A DNA stretch of 64,000 nucleotides from Maridesulfovibrio sp. GTDB lineage: Bacteria > Desulfobacterota > Desulfovibrionia > Desulfovibrionales > Desulfovibrionaceae. Numbering within the stretch: position 1 is the first letter of the stretch; every line of letters begins with the position of its first letter. The stretch spans positions 3,320,001-3,384,000 of the forward strand of contig NZ_OY762999.1 of assembly GCF_963666665.1 (NCBI RefSeq), in the 5' to 3' direction. The notes under the pieces were generated by a model. The model ran no database searches and was not told the origin of the DNA. It saw only the letters and a list, made by a program, of their open reading frames with translations. Both the position numbers and the translations under genes were made by a program. Shown here in pieces: positions 50,215 to 59,420 of this stretch.

Positions 50215-51588
50215 TTATCTTACTTCACCTTGAATAAGGGGCACCCACATAGCCGGACTGTCATCCAAAATAGACTCACGAACAGGCAATTCCATGGGAT
50301 GCGGATTCAAATACGCCGTGGCACCAACATTTTCCCACCAGAGATAAAACCCCTTATCCTCTAAATGCCTGCCGTAAAGACGCATTGTCCCCTTTTGGCA
50401 TACCATATCATAGAGACGAAATTGCTTTTTCCCAACGTTGTATACACCTTTGCTTGGTGAAATTACTTTCCAGTCTTCAGCATCCGTTCCGGAAATTTCT
50501 TTACCGTCCAAGACACTATAATAACGGGTTTCGCGATCAAGGTCACGAACCCTTAGCAACTTTTCTGTAGCGGAATAGGAAACTATGAACATGGGCATGC
50601 CCAGATGTTCGGTAATCTTCCAGCGATCCACCCCGGTCGAATAGACCAGCCCTCCGTCGCGTTTATAAATCCAGGCAGGTTCCTGCTGCAGGGCTTCCGA
50701 TTTTTTTACTGTCGCCCTTTTACTGAGGTCCCAATAAACCTCACTTCCGTTATCACGGGTCAGGCAGACCACATACCCCGCCATTCGGGCATCGACAAAA
50801 GGCCCCCCGGGCACTTCATCGGAATCCAGACGGGTTTGGGTCTTCATGCCCTGCTTGACGATTCTGCCCGAAGCTTCCACTGCCACCAGAACGCCCTGCC
50901 CCGGTGTGTAGCCAAGATAAAGAGGTGTACCTTCAAGGATTGAAATTTCCTGAAGAGGACCGGAAACAGGACCGCAAAGCAACGTATTAAAGCTATCGAT
51001 GATACCGAGCCATTCACCTGTGCGGGAAAGAGCCATCATCTTTACAGGGCCGTGTTCCACCGGAATTTCACCCGGTATCCTCGAACACTCATCAAGATTA
51101 AAGACATAAATCTGTCGACCGTCGCGTCCTGTTGCAGCCAGAGTCGGACTGCCGGAACCGTATCCGGTCTGCATAGCTCCGCCCCCTCCGGGAAGGCGTA
51201 CTTTACTGCATTTATGCTTGCTCCAGATGCGGACTGTGCCATCATAAAGAGCTGCGGCCAATCCTTCTTCATTCCCGGCATAGGATGAAACTCCTCCGGC
51301 AATGATCGGCATGGCTTTTTCGCGTTTTACAGAAATATAAAGCTTATCTTCCAAACCTTCAAAAGGAGGTTCATAGAGCTTTTTAGCACTTACATATTTT
51401 TTACTCAGCAATTTGGAAACATAACTTTTAAGGGATTTTGTAGTTCCCTTCCGTAACTGGGAAGGCACTTCAATATAAGACTGCCCCACTCTTTCCTTAG
51501 ACGCAGCATTCCCCTGCGCGGGCATTCCGGCTGTAACAAACAATAAAGCCAGACCGGTAAGGCCTACTTTGAATTTTCTAGAAATCAT
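50215..51588 (-). CDS. Secreted beta-propeller-like protein, unknown
   Basis: 457 residues. A signal peptide (ending near GNAAS) is followed by a beta-rich chain with WD-like blades such as GLAAALYDGTVRIWSKHK, SPTLAATGRDGRQIYVF and GPVKMMALSRTGEWLGIID. Predicted periplasmic. No enzyme motif seen. Its start overlaps the end of the DUF1992 gene by four bases, so it belongs to the same transcript as the Mla-like genes upstream. Confidence 0.7.
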   Translation of the reverse strand: MISRKFKVGLTGLALLFVTAGMPAQGNAASKERVGQSYIEVPSQLRKGTTKSLKSYVSKLLSKKYVSAKKLYEPPFEGLEDKLYISVKREKAMPIIAGGVSSYAGNEEGLAAALYDGTVRIWSKHKCSKVRLPGGGGAMQTGYGSGSPTLAATGRDGRQIYVFNLDECSRIPGEIPVEHGPVKMMALSRTGEWLGIIDSFNTLLCGPVSGPLQEISILEGTPLYLGYTPGQGVLVAVEASGRIVKQGMKTQTRLDSDEVPGGPFVDARMAGYVVCLTRDNGSEVYWDLSKRATVKKSEALQQEPAWIYKRDGGLVYSTGVDRWKITEHLGMPMFIVSYSATEKLLRVRDLDRETRYYSVLDGKEISGTDAEDWKVISPSKGVYNVGKKQFRLYDMVCQKGTMRLYGRHLEDKGFYLWWENVGATAYLNPHPMELPVRESILDDSPAMWVPLIQGEVR

Positions 51589-51983
51589 CCCTTGTTTTCC
51601 TTGGTTATCCTGCTCTGTAAAGTAATGCGCTCAACTATGCTTTTGTAATATTCATCTTCTTCATTGATGGCTATTTCCTTCCCGCGCATGCTCTTGATGC
51701 GTTCAAAAAGCAGATTTACTTTCTGCATCTGGGTATAGCGTTCCTTTTCATCTTCCATATATTCAAGCAAATCAAGGGCAGAATGAATATCTTTTCTAAG
51801 CTGCATCTCAGGAGGAAGGTAGCCGCCATTCTTCAAGGCCTTATATGCCATGCGCAACTCAGGGGGAATCATGGAGTCGTCTTCCAGCTCAAGGGGCCTT
51901 CCCTTGCCCGGAAGATCATCAAATTCCCCTTTACGCTCAGCTTCCTTAATCCGAGACTCCGCTATGGCCGCTATAAAATACAT
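51585..51983 (-). CDS. DUF1992 (DnaJ-related) protein
   Basis: 132 residues. The N-terminal AESRIKEAERKGEFDDLPGK followed by GRPLELEDDSMIPPELRMAY is the DUF1992 hallmark; some eukaryotic relatives are DNAJC28. The rest is helical and charged. Function unknown, perhaps a chaperone accessory. It overlaps both neighbours (the lipoprotein stop at 51983 and the propeller start at 51588), showing tight translational coupling. Confidence 0.85.
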   Translation of the reverse strand: MYFIAAIAESRIKEAERKGEFDDLPGKGRPLELEDDSMIPPELRMAYKALKNGGYLPPEMQLRKDIHSALDLLEYMEDEKERYTQMQKVNLLFERIKSMRGKEIAINEEDEYYKSIVERITLQSRITKENKG

Positions 51984-52609
51984 TAACGCCCCGCATTCCG
52001 GGAGAGCATTTCCCCTCCCAATCCATCAATCCAAGTAATGGTGTTCTTCATAATTCCGTCAACAGCCTCCTGCGCAGCCTGAGCAATTGCCTCGCCGCGC
52101 ATGGACTTGACCGGAGCTTCCGCTTCAACCAGCTTTCTGGCCAGCAGATTCTTTCCGCTTCCGTCCCAGAGGGAATAACGCACTGCGACCTTAAATGCAT
52201 CCCCTCCGCTACGCTGAATTTCAAATGAAGTAATCACTCCTGAAAGAACCAGATCCTTGTCGATTCCAGGCCGATACGGACTTATAACCTCATAGCTGTT
52301 CATACAGTTCAGTGCAGGTCCGGCCACAAGGTCGAAAATTTCAGCCGGAGTCCCTTCCCAGCTCCAGCGGTAATCAGGCTTCATGACCTGTCCTTTAGCG
52401 ACAATCACAGTCTCGCGGTCCAATGCGGGAAGACTGGTGAATCTTCGCAAGGCCAATCTGGGCATATCATGATTAATCCTGTCGCATTCATTGGCAGAAA
52501 TATAGCCGTCCACCCGTAAAAAGGATGACTCCACAGATTTTCCGCCGATACAGCCGGCGCAGGAAAGTACGAAAAACAAAAGTGCTATGAAAAAAATTCT
52601 ACTGCTCAT
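51983..52609 (-). CDS. ABC-type transport auxiliary lipoprotein (PqiC/MlaD-associated)
   Basis: 208 residues with a lipoprotein signal ending in SCAGC. The body resembles the ABC-transport auxiliary family (FLRVDGYISANECDRI and YSLWDGSGKNLLARKLVE), which sits at the outer membrane as the acceptor of MCE tunnels. It overlaps the mlaD stop region by 11 bases. Placement beside MlaE, F and D supports the role more than sequence alone. Confidence 0.78.
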   Translation of the reverse strand: MSSRIFFIALLFFVLSCAGCIGGKSVESSFLRVDGYISANECDRINHDMPRLALRRFTSLPALDRETVIVAKGQVMKPDYRWSWEGTPAEIFDLVAGPALNCMNSYEVISPYRPGIDKDLVLSGVITSFEIQRSGGDAFKVAVRYSLWDGSGKNLLARKLVEAEAPVKSMRGEAIAQAAQEAVDGIMKNTITWIDGLGGEMLSRNAGR

Positions 52610-53564
52610 TTTCAGCTCCCTGCGGAGGATTCAAAACCTGCCACGGACGTTCGCGCAATGACCGGGCCAACCTGTTCATCTCTCTGGAAAGACGGTTTAT
52701 ATTGGTAAGTATGATTTCAAGTTCTTCCTGATCGTACTCAACATTGCGCCGCAGGTCTGCGGTCAGCCCCTCGATGCCGTCCACCGCACGGGTCACATCA
52801 GCCCCGACACCGCCGAGAGTAACACTCATATCTCCCTGCAGGGTCGCAATTGCTGTTTCAACTTTCTGCAGGGTATCGATAAGTTCATTGGTCAGTACGG
52901 TGATATTTTTCGAACCGTTGTTCATAGCCCCGGCCCCGGCACCGGCCAACTTTTTCCATTCATTGCGGAAAGTGACCAATGTAGCATTGGTTTCGGCAAG
53001 CACCTCAGGAGCCATTTTCAGACTTTTTCCGATGTTGGACATATTCTCAGGAGAAAAAAGCATCTCAAAGGCATTTACGGCCCTTTCCAGCTGTGGAGTC
53101 AAATCCGCGACCGAACGGCCCATTTGAGCAGCCACTTCGTTCATACTCATGATGACTGCGGATGGAATGGAATCACCGTCAGCCAATTTTGGACCCGCAT
53201 CTCCACGCAATTCCAAAAGGATGTAGTTATCCCCCACCAAACCTTTCTGGGTTACCATGGCAGTTGTCCCACGGTAGAGAGGAAAGTCATGGTCCACATT
53301 GATGATCACTGAAATGCGTCCCGGATTTTCTGCATCAACATTAATTGAATCCACCTTACCCACGCTAAGCCCCGCGTACTTGACCGGACGACCGGGGGTA
53401 AGGTCCTTCACATTGCGGAAAAGGATTTTGTATTGCGTGTAGTCGGAAAAAAAATCATGCCCGCCCAAAAAGACAATAAACAAGCCGAGGACAGCCAGTC
53501 CGGCAAGAGCAGCCAAAGCAGCTTTGATGACATCGGCAGCCGAGCTGCGCGGATTGAGAACCAT
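52599..53564 (-). CDS. mlaD: MlaD-like MCE-domain lipid-transport protein
   Basis: 321 residues. One N-terminal membrane anchor (LAALAGLAVLGLFIVFLGG) precedes the MCE domain with FRNVKDLTPGRPVKYAGLSV and TQKGLVGDNYILLELRG. A long helical tail (about 150-320) with heptad character could form a needle or tunnel. It is longer than E. coli MlaD, and the helical tail resembles the extended MCE type. It takes lipid from the MlaFE transporter across the periplasm. Confidence 0.9.
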   Translation of the reverse strand: MVLNPRSSAADVIKAALAALAGLAVLGLFIVFLGGHDFFSDYTQYKILFRNVKDLTPGRPVKYAGLSVGKVDSINVDAENPGRISVIINVDHDFPLYRGTTAMVTQKGLVGDNYILLELRGDAGPKLADGDSIPSAVIMSMNEVAAQMGRSVADLTPQLERAVNAFEMLFSPENMSNIGKSLKMAPEVLAETNATLVTFRNEWKKLAGAGAGAMNNGSKNITVLTNELIDTLQKVETAIATLQGDMSVTLGGVGADVTRAVDGIEGLTADLRRNVEYDQEELEIILTNINRLSREMNRLARSLRERPWQVLNPPQGAENEQ

Positions 53565-53578
53565 TACATATCTCCTAC

Positions 53579-54382
53579 TCAGGACCTGCTTCGGAACTTA
53601 ACAGCCCTTTCCATGCTGGGATCAAGTTCCGTTGGCCTGCGTTCCAGAAAGTCGATTATATATTTATCATCGGACTGCTGCAGTCCTTCTACATCTCCTT
53701 GATACAGGCAGCTCCCTCTATGCAGAACCACAACGTGGTCCGCAATGTTAAAGAGGCTGTCCAGATCATGGGTCACCACTACTGTGGTCACATGAAAAGT
53801 CTCCTTGAGCTTGAGGATCAACTGATCAAGGTCAGCGGCAGTGATCGGGTCCAGCCCGGAAGACGGTTCATCGCAGAGCAATGTGGTCGGGTCCATAACC
53901 ATAGCCCGTGCCAGACCTGCCCTCTTGCGCATGCCCCCGGAAAGCTGGCTGGGATAGTAATGCATGAAATCACCCAAGCCGACCATCCGCAACTTCATCT
54001 GTACCACTTCCTCAATGATCGTGTCCGGCAATTCTGTGTGTTCCTGCATGGGCAGAGCCACATTCTCGCCAAGTGTCAGCGAACCGAGCATAGCTCCATC
54101 CTGAAACAACACGCCCATGCGGGTACGGATCTGCTTGTATTCGCGCTCGTCTTTCAAGGCGGTCAGATTTGTATCACCCAAAAAGATCTCTCCGGAAACA
54201 GGGATATTCAAACCGAGAATATGGCGCAGCAAAGTGGATTTGCCACACCCTGATCCTCCGAGAATCACACTGATCTTTCCGGCGGGCAGCACGGCATTCA
54301 GGTCCTCCATGAGCACTTTGCCCGGATAACCTAAACTGAGCTTTTTCAGCCTTATGTCCTGTGCAACTCTTGATAATTTCAT
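53579..54382 (-). CDS. mlaF: MlaF-like ABC ATPase
   Basis: 267 residues. Walker A GGSGCGKST, Q-loop GVLFQDGAM, signature LSGGMRKRAGLARAM, Walker B TTLLCDEPSSGLDP and switch VVTHDLDS are all intact. It powers lipid movement by the MlaE permease. It starts six bases before the end of the permease unit in the same operon. The short C-terminal extension (about 245-267) is where MlaF of E. coli holds on to MlaB or its partner subunit. Confidence 0.92.
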   Translation of the reverse strand: MKLSRVAQDIRLKKLSLGYPGKVLMEDLNAVLPAGKISVILGGSGCGKSTLLRHILGLNIPVSGEIFLGDTNLTALKDEREYKQIRTRMGVLFQDGAMLGSLTLGENVALPMQEHTELPDTIIEEVVQMKLRMVGLGDFMHYYPSQLSGGMRKRAGLARAMVMDPTTLLCDEPSSGLDPITAADLDQLILKLKETFHVTTVVVTHDLDSLFNIADHVVVLHRGSCLYQGDVEGLQQSDDKYIIDFLERRPTELDPSMERAVKFRSRS

Positions 54383-54388
54383 GATCTG

Positions 54389-55138
54389 CTACCGAAAAAT
54401 AAAGTTGAGTGCCGTAAAGAACAGGTCCAGCAATATTATCATAAATATGGAGATAACAACAGAATTGGTTGTCTTGCGCCCTACATCAGCCGCCCCCTCA
54501 CGGGCGAGAAAACCCTGCCAGCAACCGATAAGCGTAATGGCAACGGCAAAGCCCCCGGCCTTGACCAGTCCGGCCAGCACGTCATGTAACTTAAGAAATT
54601 CTACTGAATTATTGAAATAGGTAACTTCATTGATACCTAGGGCGATTGCGGAAAAGGCCCCGCCGGAAAAGATGCCGACAAAATCCGCCCAGACAGTCAA
54701 ACAGGGGACCATGATAAGCATGGCGATCATTTTGGGAACGACAAGAAAACGGACCGGCTCAATGCCCATAACTTCAAGGGCATCGATTTCCTCGGAAATC
54801 TGCATGGTAGCAATTTCTGCAGTGAAGGCGGCTCCGGAACGTCCGGTGACAATGATTGCGGTGAGCAAAGGACCAAGCTCACGGATAATGGTCACGCCCA
54901 CAAGGTTGGCCACATAACTGATGGCACCGACCTTTTCCAATTGCTGGGCGGACTGCAAGGCTAGAATAATGCCTGTACAGGCGGAAATGACACTGACGAT
55001 GGGAATGGAATCTGCCCCGACCGAGGCAAGATCACGAAAAAGTCTTTTACGGTAAAATGATTTTTTATTTCCGGGCGTGAGGCGCAGGCAGCCGAGGAGT
55101 CTGGAAACCATCCAAGCGAGAACATGCAATCCATTCAT
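54389..55138 (-). CDS. mlaE: MlaE-like permease
   Basis: 249 residues with about five hydrophobic segments and the family pattern SVISACTGIILALQSAQQLE, VTIIRELGPLLTAIIVTGRS and EIDALEVMGIEPVRFLVVPK. This last cytoplasmic stretch contacts the ATPase. It forms the inner-membrane core of the lipid transporter. The gene lies 38 bases after the STAS gene. Confidence 0.92.
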   Translation of the reverse strand: MNGLHVLAWMVSRLLGCLRLTPGNKKSFYRKRLFRDLASVGADSIPIVSVISACTGIILALQSAQQLEKVGAISYVANLVGVTIIRELGPLLTAIIVTGRSGAAFTAEIATMQISEEIDALEVMGIEPVRFLVVPKMIAMLIMVPCLTVWADFVGIFSGGAFSAIALGINEVTYFNNSVEFLKLHDVLAGLVKAGGFAVAITLIGCWQGFLAREGAADVGRKTTNSVVISIFMIILLDLFFTALNFIFR

Positions 55139-55176
55139 CCCGAATAACTCCCTTTCCTGCCATGCCGGACAGCCTA

Positions 55177-55485
55177 TCAGTCCATCCCGAACAACGACTT
55201 GACCTGCGTAAGATTCAAGAGCCTGTCGACCTGATCCGTAACAGCAATGATCTTCACACCACGGCTATCTTTGTTCAATATCCTGCGCAGCTCAATCAAC
55301 GAAGCCAAACCGGAACTGTCCAGATACTCCAGTTCAGAAAGATCCACCTGAACTTCGCCTGAAGTCTGCTTAACAAAGGCATGCATCTTTTCCCTGAGAT
55401 CAGGGGTACCGGTAAAATCGACTTCACCGCTGATTTTAATCAGGCCCTCTTCCTGCGAGGATTCCATTTTCCAGCCCGCGCCCAT
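55177..55485 (-). CDS. STAS-domain protein, MlaB/anti-anti-sigma like
   Basis: 102 residues, one STAS domain: SGEVDFTGTPDLREKM, VQVDLSELEYLDSSGLASLI. The D-S-S-G-L motif holds the serine that is phosphorylated in SpoIIAA/RsbV-type antagonists. Position just before mlaE suggests the MlaB role (binding the MlaF ATPase), whereas the upstream gene is a phosphatase for exactly this type of protein. No serine kinase is seen in the window. Confidence 0.85.
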   Translation of the reverse strand: MGAGWKMESSQEEGLIKISGEVDFTGTPDLREKMHAFVKQTSGEVQVDLSELEYLDSSGLASLIELRRILNKDSRGVKIIAVTDQVDRLLNLTQVKSLFGMD

Positions 55486-55515
55486 AAATATCTCCTTACC
55501 GCCTGCCCGGCAGCA

Positions 55516-56775
55516 TTAAGCCCTGTAAATCTCAACCACGGTAGTATCATCGTTAGGAGGAATGTCTCCTCTCCAATCGGCAACAGCTTTAAGAAGAATT
55601 TCCCCGGCTCGAGGAGTTCCTCCCTGCCTGAGGGTCTTTTCCATACGCTCTTCGCCGAAAAATTCGCCATTCCCGGCCCGGGCTTCATCAACACCATCAG
55701 TGACAATGATCAGCGACTTCCCTTTATCAAGTACAAACTCGCTGGTACCGAAGTCACCGTCTTCAAGAATGCCTACCGGCAACCCAGAAGGACGCTCAAG
55801 GGACTCTACTTTGCCGTCGGCAACCAGTAATGGAGAAGGATGTCCAGCCAAAGCAAATTCGCATTTCCCGCTTTCCGGAAAGTAACGCAAGAGAACCATG
55901 GTAGCGAACACTTCACCGTTCATAAATTCATAAGCGCCGGCATTGACTGCCTTGAGCATTTCTCCGGGAGTCTTTTCGCCAAGCGCTTCTGCCCTGATCC
56001 TAGTCCACAGGGCGGACATGATCAAAGCCGCAGGCAACCCCTTACCGGAGACGTCGGCCACATAAATATACCAGCTTCCGTCGGAATTGGGTATAAAATC
56101 GTACAAATCCCCACCAACAAATTGAGCCGGAACGGAACTGCCCCAAATGAGATTATCACCTTCCAGTTCTGGCTGACGGGGATTGAACTGTCTCTGAATA
56201 CGGGCTGCTGCTTCCAGCTGAGTTTCAAACTTCTGCTGGTTCAAGCGCTGCAGCATAAGTTCTGAACGAACAAGAGCAACCCCGGCTAAATGTCCGAAAC
56301 TCTCCAGAAGCTCTTCGTCTTCCTTTCCGAAACATTCCTTGTCTGAAGAATTAAGGACCTGCACGACCCCCAGAAGCTTGCCCTGATGAATGATGGGGGT
56401 GCAAAGAATACACTTGGTCACAAACCCGGATTTTTTATCTGCCGCCTTTGAAAAGCGATCATCATTCTGGGCATCAAGAACATTCAGGGCTTCACGGTGA
56501 TCAGCCACCCATCCGGCAATCCCCTGCCCCATAGGCAACTCAAATCCGGTCTTAAGATTTTTCATGGCCTTATCACCGAGTACATCGTTCATGGCCCAAG
56601 CGAATTCAAGGACATTCTTTTTTTCATTGTAAAGCATGATTGATGAAGCCTGAGCACCGGTAACATCCTGAGCCAGCCTAAGCAGTTGAGGCAGCAGATC
56701 TACCAAAGACTCAATACTTGCCAAGACCTCATTGGCCTGAATCAACTTCTTTAGCCTGTTAACCTGTGTATTCAA
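55516..56775 (-). CDS. GAF-domain SpoIIE/PP2C-type serine phosphatase (RsbU class)
   Basis: 419 residues. A GAF sensor spans about residues 20-165 (GAQASSIMLYNEKKNVLEFA; CTPIIHQGKLLGVVQVLN). The phosphatase has AAARIQRQFNPRQPEL, VGGDLYDF, VADVSGKGLPAALIMS, TDGVDEA and DDTTVV, so the metal-binding aspartates are all present. It would remove phosphate from a STAS protein; a STAS gene follows after 30 bases. It begins the operon that continues into the Mla genes. Confidence 0.92.
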   Translation of the reverse strand: MNTQVNRLKKLIQANEVLASIESLVDLLPQLLRLAQDVTGAQASSIMLYNEKKNVLEFAWAMNDVLGDKAMKNLKTGFELPMGQGIAGWVADHREALNVLDAQNDDRFSKAADKKSGFVTKCILCTPIIHQGKLLGVVQVLNSSDKECFGKEDEELLESFGHLAGVALVRSELMLQRLNQQKFETQLEAAARIQRQFNPRQPELEGDNLIWGSSVPAQFVGGDLYDFIPNSDGSWYIYVADVSGKGLPAALIMSALWTRIRAEALGEKTPGEMLKAVNAGAYEFMNGEVFATMVLLRYFPESGKCEFALAGHPSPLLVADGKVESLERPSGLPVGILEDGDFGTSEFVLDKGKSLIIVTDGVDEARAGNGEFFGEERMEKTLRQGGTPRAGEILLKAVADWRGDIPPNDDTTVVEIYRA

Positions 56776-56864
56776 GACTTCCCCCCTGAATCAGCTTTTC
56801 TACAAATATTTATCCAGACTTAACAGCATACACTATTTTAATCTGTTGTGAAATTATACAAATA

Positions 56865-57875
56865 TTACTCGCTCCAGATATTCACTTCCGGCTTCGGCCA
56901 GTTACGTACAGCCTCAGCCAGCTCATCAACAGATGCTGTGGCAGCACCAACCTGCCCGACTACGATACCGGCCGCATAGTTTGCCAGCACAGCAGAAGTC
57001 AGCGGATCAAGACCTGCAGCGAGACCAAGCCCCAGAGTTGCGATAACCGTGTCGCCTGCACCTGTAACATCAAACACCTTACGAGCAAATGTGGGCACAT
57101 GCTTAACCACATTCCTAGACTCAAAGAGAGCCATACCGTCGCCGCCAAGGGTGATCAGCAGGTGAGTGGGATCGATGCGGTCAAAAAGCCTGCGTCCGGC
57201 TTCCAGAACATCTTCACGGGTTTTGACCTGCATGTTGGCCCCCTCCCCGGCCTCCTTGGAGTTGGGAGTAAGCATGCTGACAGACTTGTAGCGATCATAG
57301 TTGACTGTCTTGGGATCGACCAGAATGTGCGGCTTGTGATTTTTCTCTTTCAGAAGTTTCCAGAAGCGTTCAAAAAAAGAATCAGACAGAAGTCCCTTTC
57401 CGTAGTCAGAAAGAATGACCACCTTGTAATCACAAATTTCGCGATCAAGAAATGCAAATAACTGATCCATGAGAGAATCAGCAAAATCAGTAGTCTTCTC
57501 CCGATCAACACGAACCATCTGCTGATTATGGGCCATCACCCGGGTTTTCTTGGTTGTCGGGCGATCATCAGCTTCATACAGGGAATACGGAATTCCGGAC
57601 TCGGAACAGAGCCTTTCAAAAACCTCCCCTTCTCCATCGTGACCGACAAATCCGGTCAGATGCGGCTCGCCACCGAGAGCGACAATATTGCGGGCAACGT
57701 TGCCGGCTCCGCCAAGCAGGTATTTTTCTTCGGTAACCTGCACGACAGGAACCGGGGCTTCCGGGGAAATGCGTTCAACCGAACCAATCACATAATGATC
57801 AAGCATCACATCACCGATGATTAGAACCTTGCGATCTTTCAATTTCGGGAGAACACTTAAAATTTTATTATCCAT
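56865..57875 (-). CDS. rfaE1: D-glycero-beta-D-manno-heptose-7-phosphate kinase
   Basis: 336 residues of the PfkB ribokinase fold: IGDVMLDHYVIGSVERISPE, YLLGGAGNVARNIVALGG and the catalytic VFDVTGAGDTVIATLGLGLA. It matches the kinase half of HldE; the adenylyltransferase half is absent, so the separate RfaE1 name applies. It makes heptose bisphosphate for lipopolysaccharide core. It starts 12 bases after the parB stop and is probably co-transcribed. Confidence 0.93.
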   Translation of the reverse strand: MDNKILSVLPKLKDRKVLIIGDVMLDHYVIGSVERISPEAPVPVVQVTEEKYLLGGAGNVARNIVALGGEPHLTGFVGHDGEGEVFERLCSESGIPYSLYEADDRPTTKKTRVMAHNQQMVRVDREKTTDFADSLMDQLFAFLDREICDYKVVILSDYGKGLLSDSFFERFWKLLKEKNHKPHILVDPKTVNYDRYKSVSMLTPNSKEAGEGANMQVKTREDVLEAGRRLFDRIDPTHLLITLGGDGMALFESRNVVKHVPTFARKVFDVTGAGDTVIATLGLGLAAGLDPLTSAVLANYAAGIVVGQVGAATASVDELAEAVRNWPKPEVNIWSE

Positions 57876-57887
57876 TCCTTTTTTCCT

Positions 57888-58814
57888 TTAAGAGCGAAGT
57901 TCTAGGATAGCGACCAGACGCTCAAGTTCTTCTTCGTTGGCATAACTGATGGTCATCTTACCTTTCTTGGGGGAACCGCTGAACCTGACTTTTGTTTCAA
58001 GGGCTGACTCAAGTCGGCCTTTGATTCGCTCAAGGCTTTCATCAATTGTTTTGGGTTCCGTATTCTTGCTTCTTTTAGATTTAGGCTTAGCGACAACCTC
58101 GCCTTCAGGAAGCTCTCCGTGCTCTTTAAAATATGTAGCAGCTCCTTCACACTGACGCACAGACATACCGCTGATCATGAGCCTGTCAAAGAGTTCATCC
58201 CGAGCATCATCATCAGTAATTGCCATGAGAGCACGTCCGTGACCGGCGGAAATTTTACCGTCTCCAATGGCATTCTGGACAGGCTCGGAAAGTGTCAGCA
58301 GTCTCATGGAGTTAGAAAGTGCGGAACGACTTTTACCCACCTGACCGGACAATTGCTCCTGACTAAGGCCGAACTTTGTGATCAGCTCCTGATAACCTTT
58401 GGCTTCTTCAATGGGGTTCAGATCTTCACGCTGCAGGTTTTCGATCAGAGCGATGGCCATACTCTCAAGATCGGTCATTTCCTTGACCAAAGCCGGGATC
58501 TCACCCAGTCCGGCCAATTTCGATGCCCGCAGGCGACGCTCACCTGCAACCAGCTCAAAACGATCTTTACGCCCAGCAACTGGACGGACCAAAATAGGCT
58601 GCAAAACGCCCTTTGCGCGAATGGATTCTGAAAGATCCTTCAGAGCTTCAGGAGAAAACTCCTTACGCGGCTGGTTGGGGTTGGCAACGATCATATCAAT
58701 ATCAATCTTCCGAGCATCAATAGAAAGCTCCGAAGATTTTTTTTCATCAACACCTTTGCCGCCACCTAGGAGGGCATCGAGTCCCCTTCCTAAACCGCCA
58801 GTGACACCTGCCAT
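57888..58814 (-). CDS. parB: Chromosome partitioning protein ParB
   Basis: 308 residues. The CTP-binding ParB/Srx region has PNQPRKEFSPEALKDLSESI and VAGERRLRASKLAGL; the HTH region has FGLSQEQLSGQVGKSRSALS. ParB loads on parS and spreads as a CTP clamp to start chromosome segregation. The usual parA-parB adjacency is broken here by an opposite-strand gene. A long linker near 215-245 (KPKSKRSKNTEPK) precedes the C-terminal dimer domain. Confidence 0.95.
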   Translation of the reverse strand: MAGVTGGLGRGLDALLGGGKGVDEKKSSELSIDARKIDIDMIVANPNQPRKEFSPEALKDLSESIRAKGVLQPILVRPVAGRKDRFELVAGERRLRASKLAGLGEIPALVKEMTDLESMAIALIENLQREDLNPIEEAKGYQELITKFGLSQEQLSGQVGKSRSALSNSMRLLTLSEPVQNAIGDGKISAGHGRALMAITDDDARDELFDRLMISGMSVRQCEGAATYFKEHGELPEGEVVAKPKSKRSKNTEPKTIDESLERIKGRLESALETKVRFSGSPKKGKMTISYANEEELERLVAILELRS

Positions 58815-58934
58815 GGATTTTCTCCTTATGTTTTCAGCTCCGATAAACGGAGCCTGATAATATTTCCTTTGACTTGATTGAAACCGTGATTATTGTATCC
58901 CGAACTCATCAATAACAATGACGTCGGAGGCTAC

Positions 58935-59360
58935 ATGTCTAAACACGATGACAATCTTACAGAACTTTTCGATAAAAACGGCAACCTGATCGGCGCCCTG
59001 CTTACTGCAGACCTATGGAACAAGGTCAAGCCTATGATCAAAGACCTGCTCCCTCAGGAAGCTCCTCCGGAACGTCCGGAGCCCATCGGAGAATGGGAAA
59101 CTCTAAAAGAGTACTGGGACTTCCCCTACCCCGTTGATACCGATGTGCACTGCGAACTTTGCGGCAACAAAACTGAAGACTGGGAAAAGGATGATCCCCG
59201 CAAGTTCAGGCTTATGTCCTGCAACCTCGGCGGCCTTGTTTCATTTAAATGCACCCAGTGCAATGGCCGCGTTGTCAAAAAGCATTTTAAAGATGAAATT
59301 ACCGTCGAATGTACGCCCTACATTGAAGAAAAAAATAATAACTTTGAAGCCCGTTATTAA
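58935..59360 (+). CDS. Zinc-ribbon protein between parB and parA, unknown
   Basis: 141 residues from the ATG at 58935 behind CGGAGG. The N-terminal half is acidic and proline-rich (LPQEAPPERPEPIGEWETL). The C-terminal half has HCELCGNKTEDW and FKCTQCNGRVVKKHF, two CxxC pairs that should bind zinc. I do not recognise the family. It points against both par genes, so its promoter must lie in the 120 bases shared with parB. Confidence 0.75.
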   Translation: MSKHDDNLTELFDKNGNLIGALLTADLWNKVKPMIKDLLPQEAPPERPEPIGEWETLKEYWDFPYPVDTDVHCELCGNKTEDWEKDDPRKFRLMSCNLGGLVSFKCTQCNGRVVKKHFKDEITVECTPYIEEKNNNFEARY

Positions 59361-59384
59361 TCGCTTCACTACACTCGTATAATC

Positions 59385-59416
59385 AAAGGCCGGCAGAAAT
59401 GTCGGCCTTTTTTTTA
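59385..59416. terminator. Terminator between zinc-ribbon gene and parA
   Basis: AAAGGCCGGC and GTCGGCCTTT around AGAAAT, followed by a run of T. The genes converge here. Confidence 0.88.
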
Positions 59417-59420
59417 TGAA

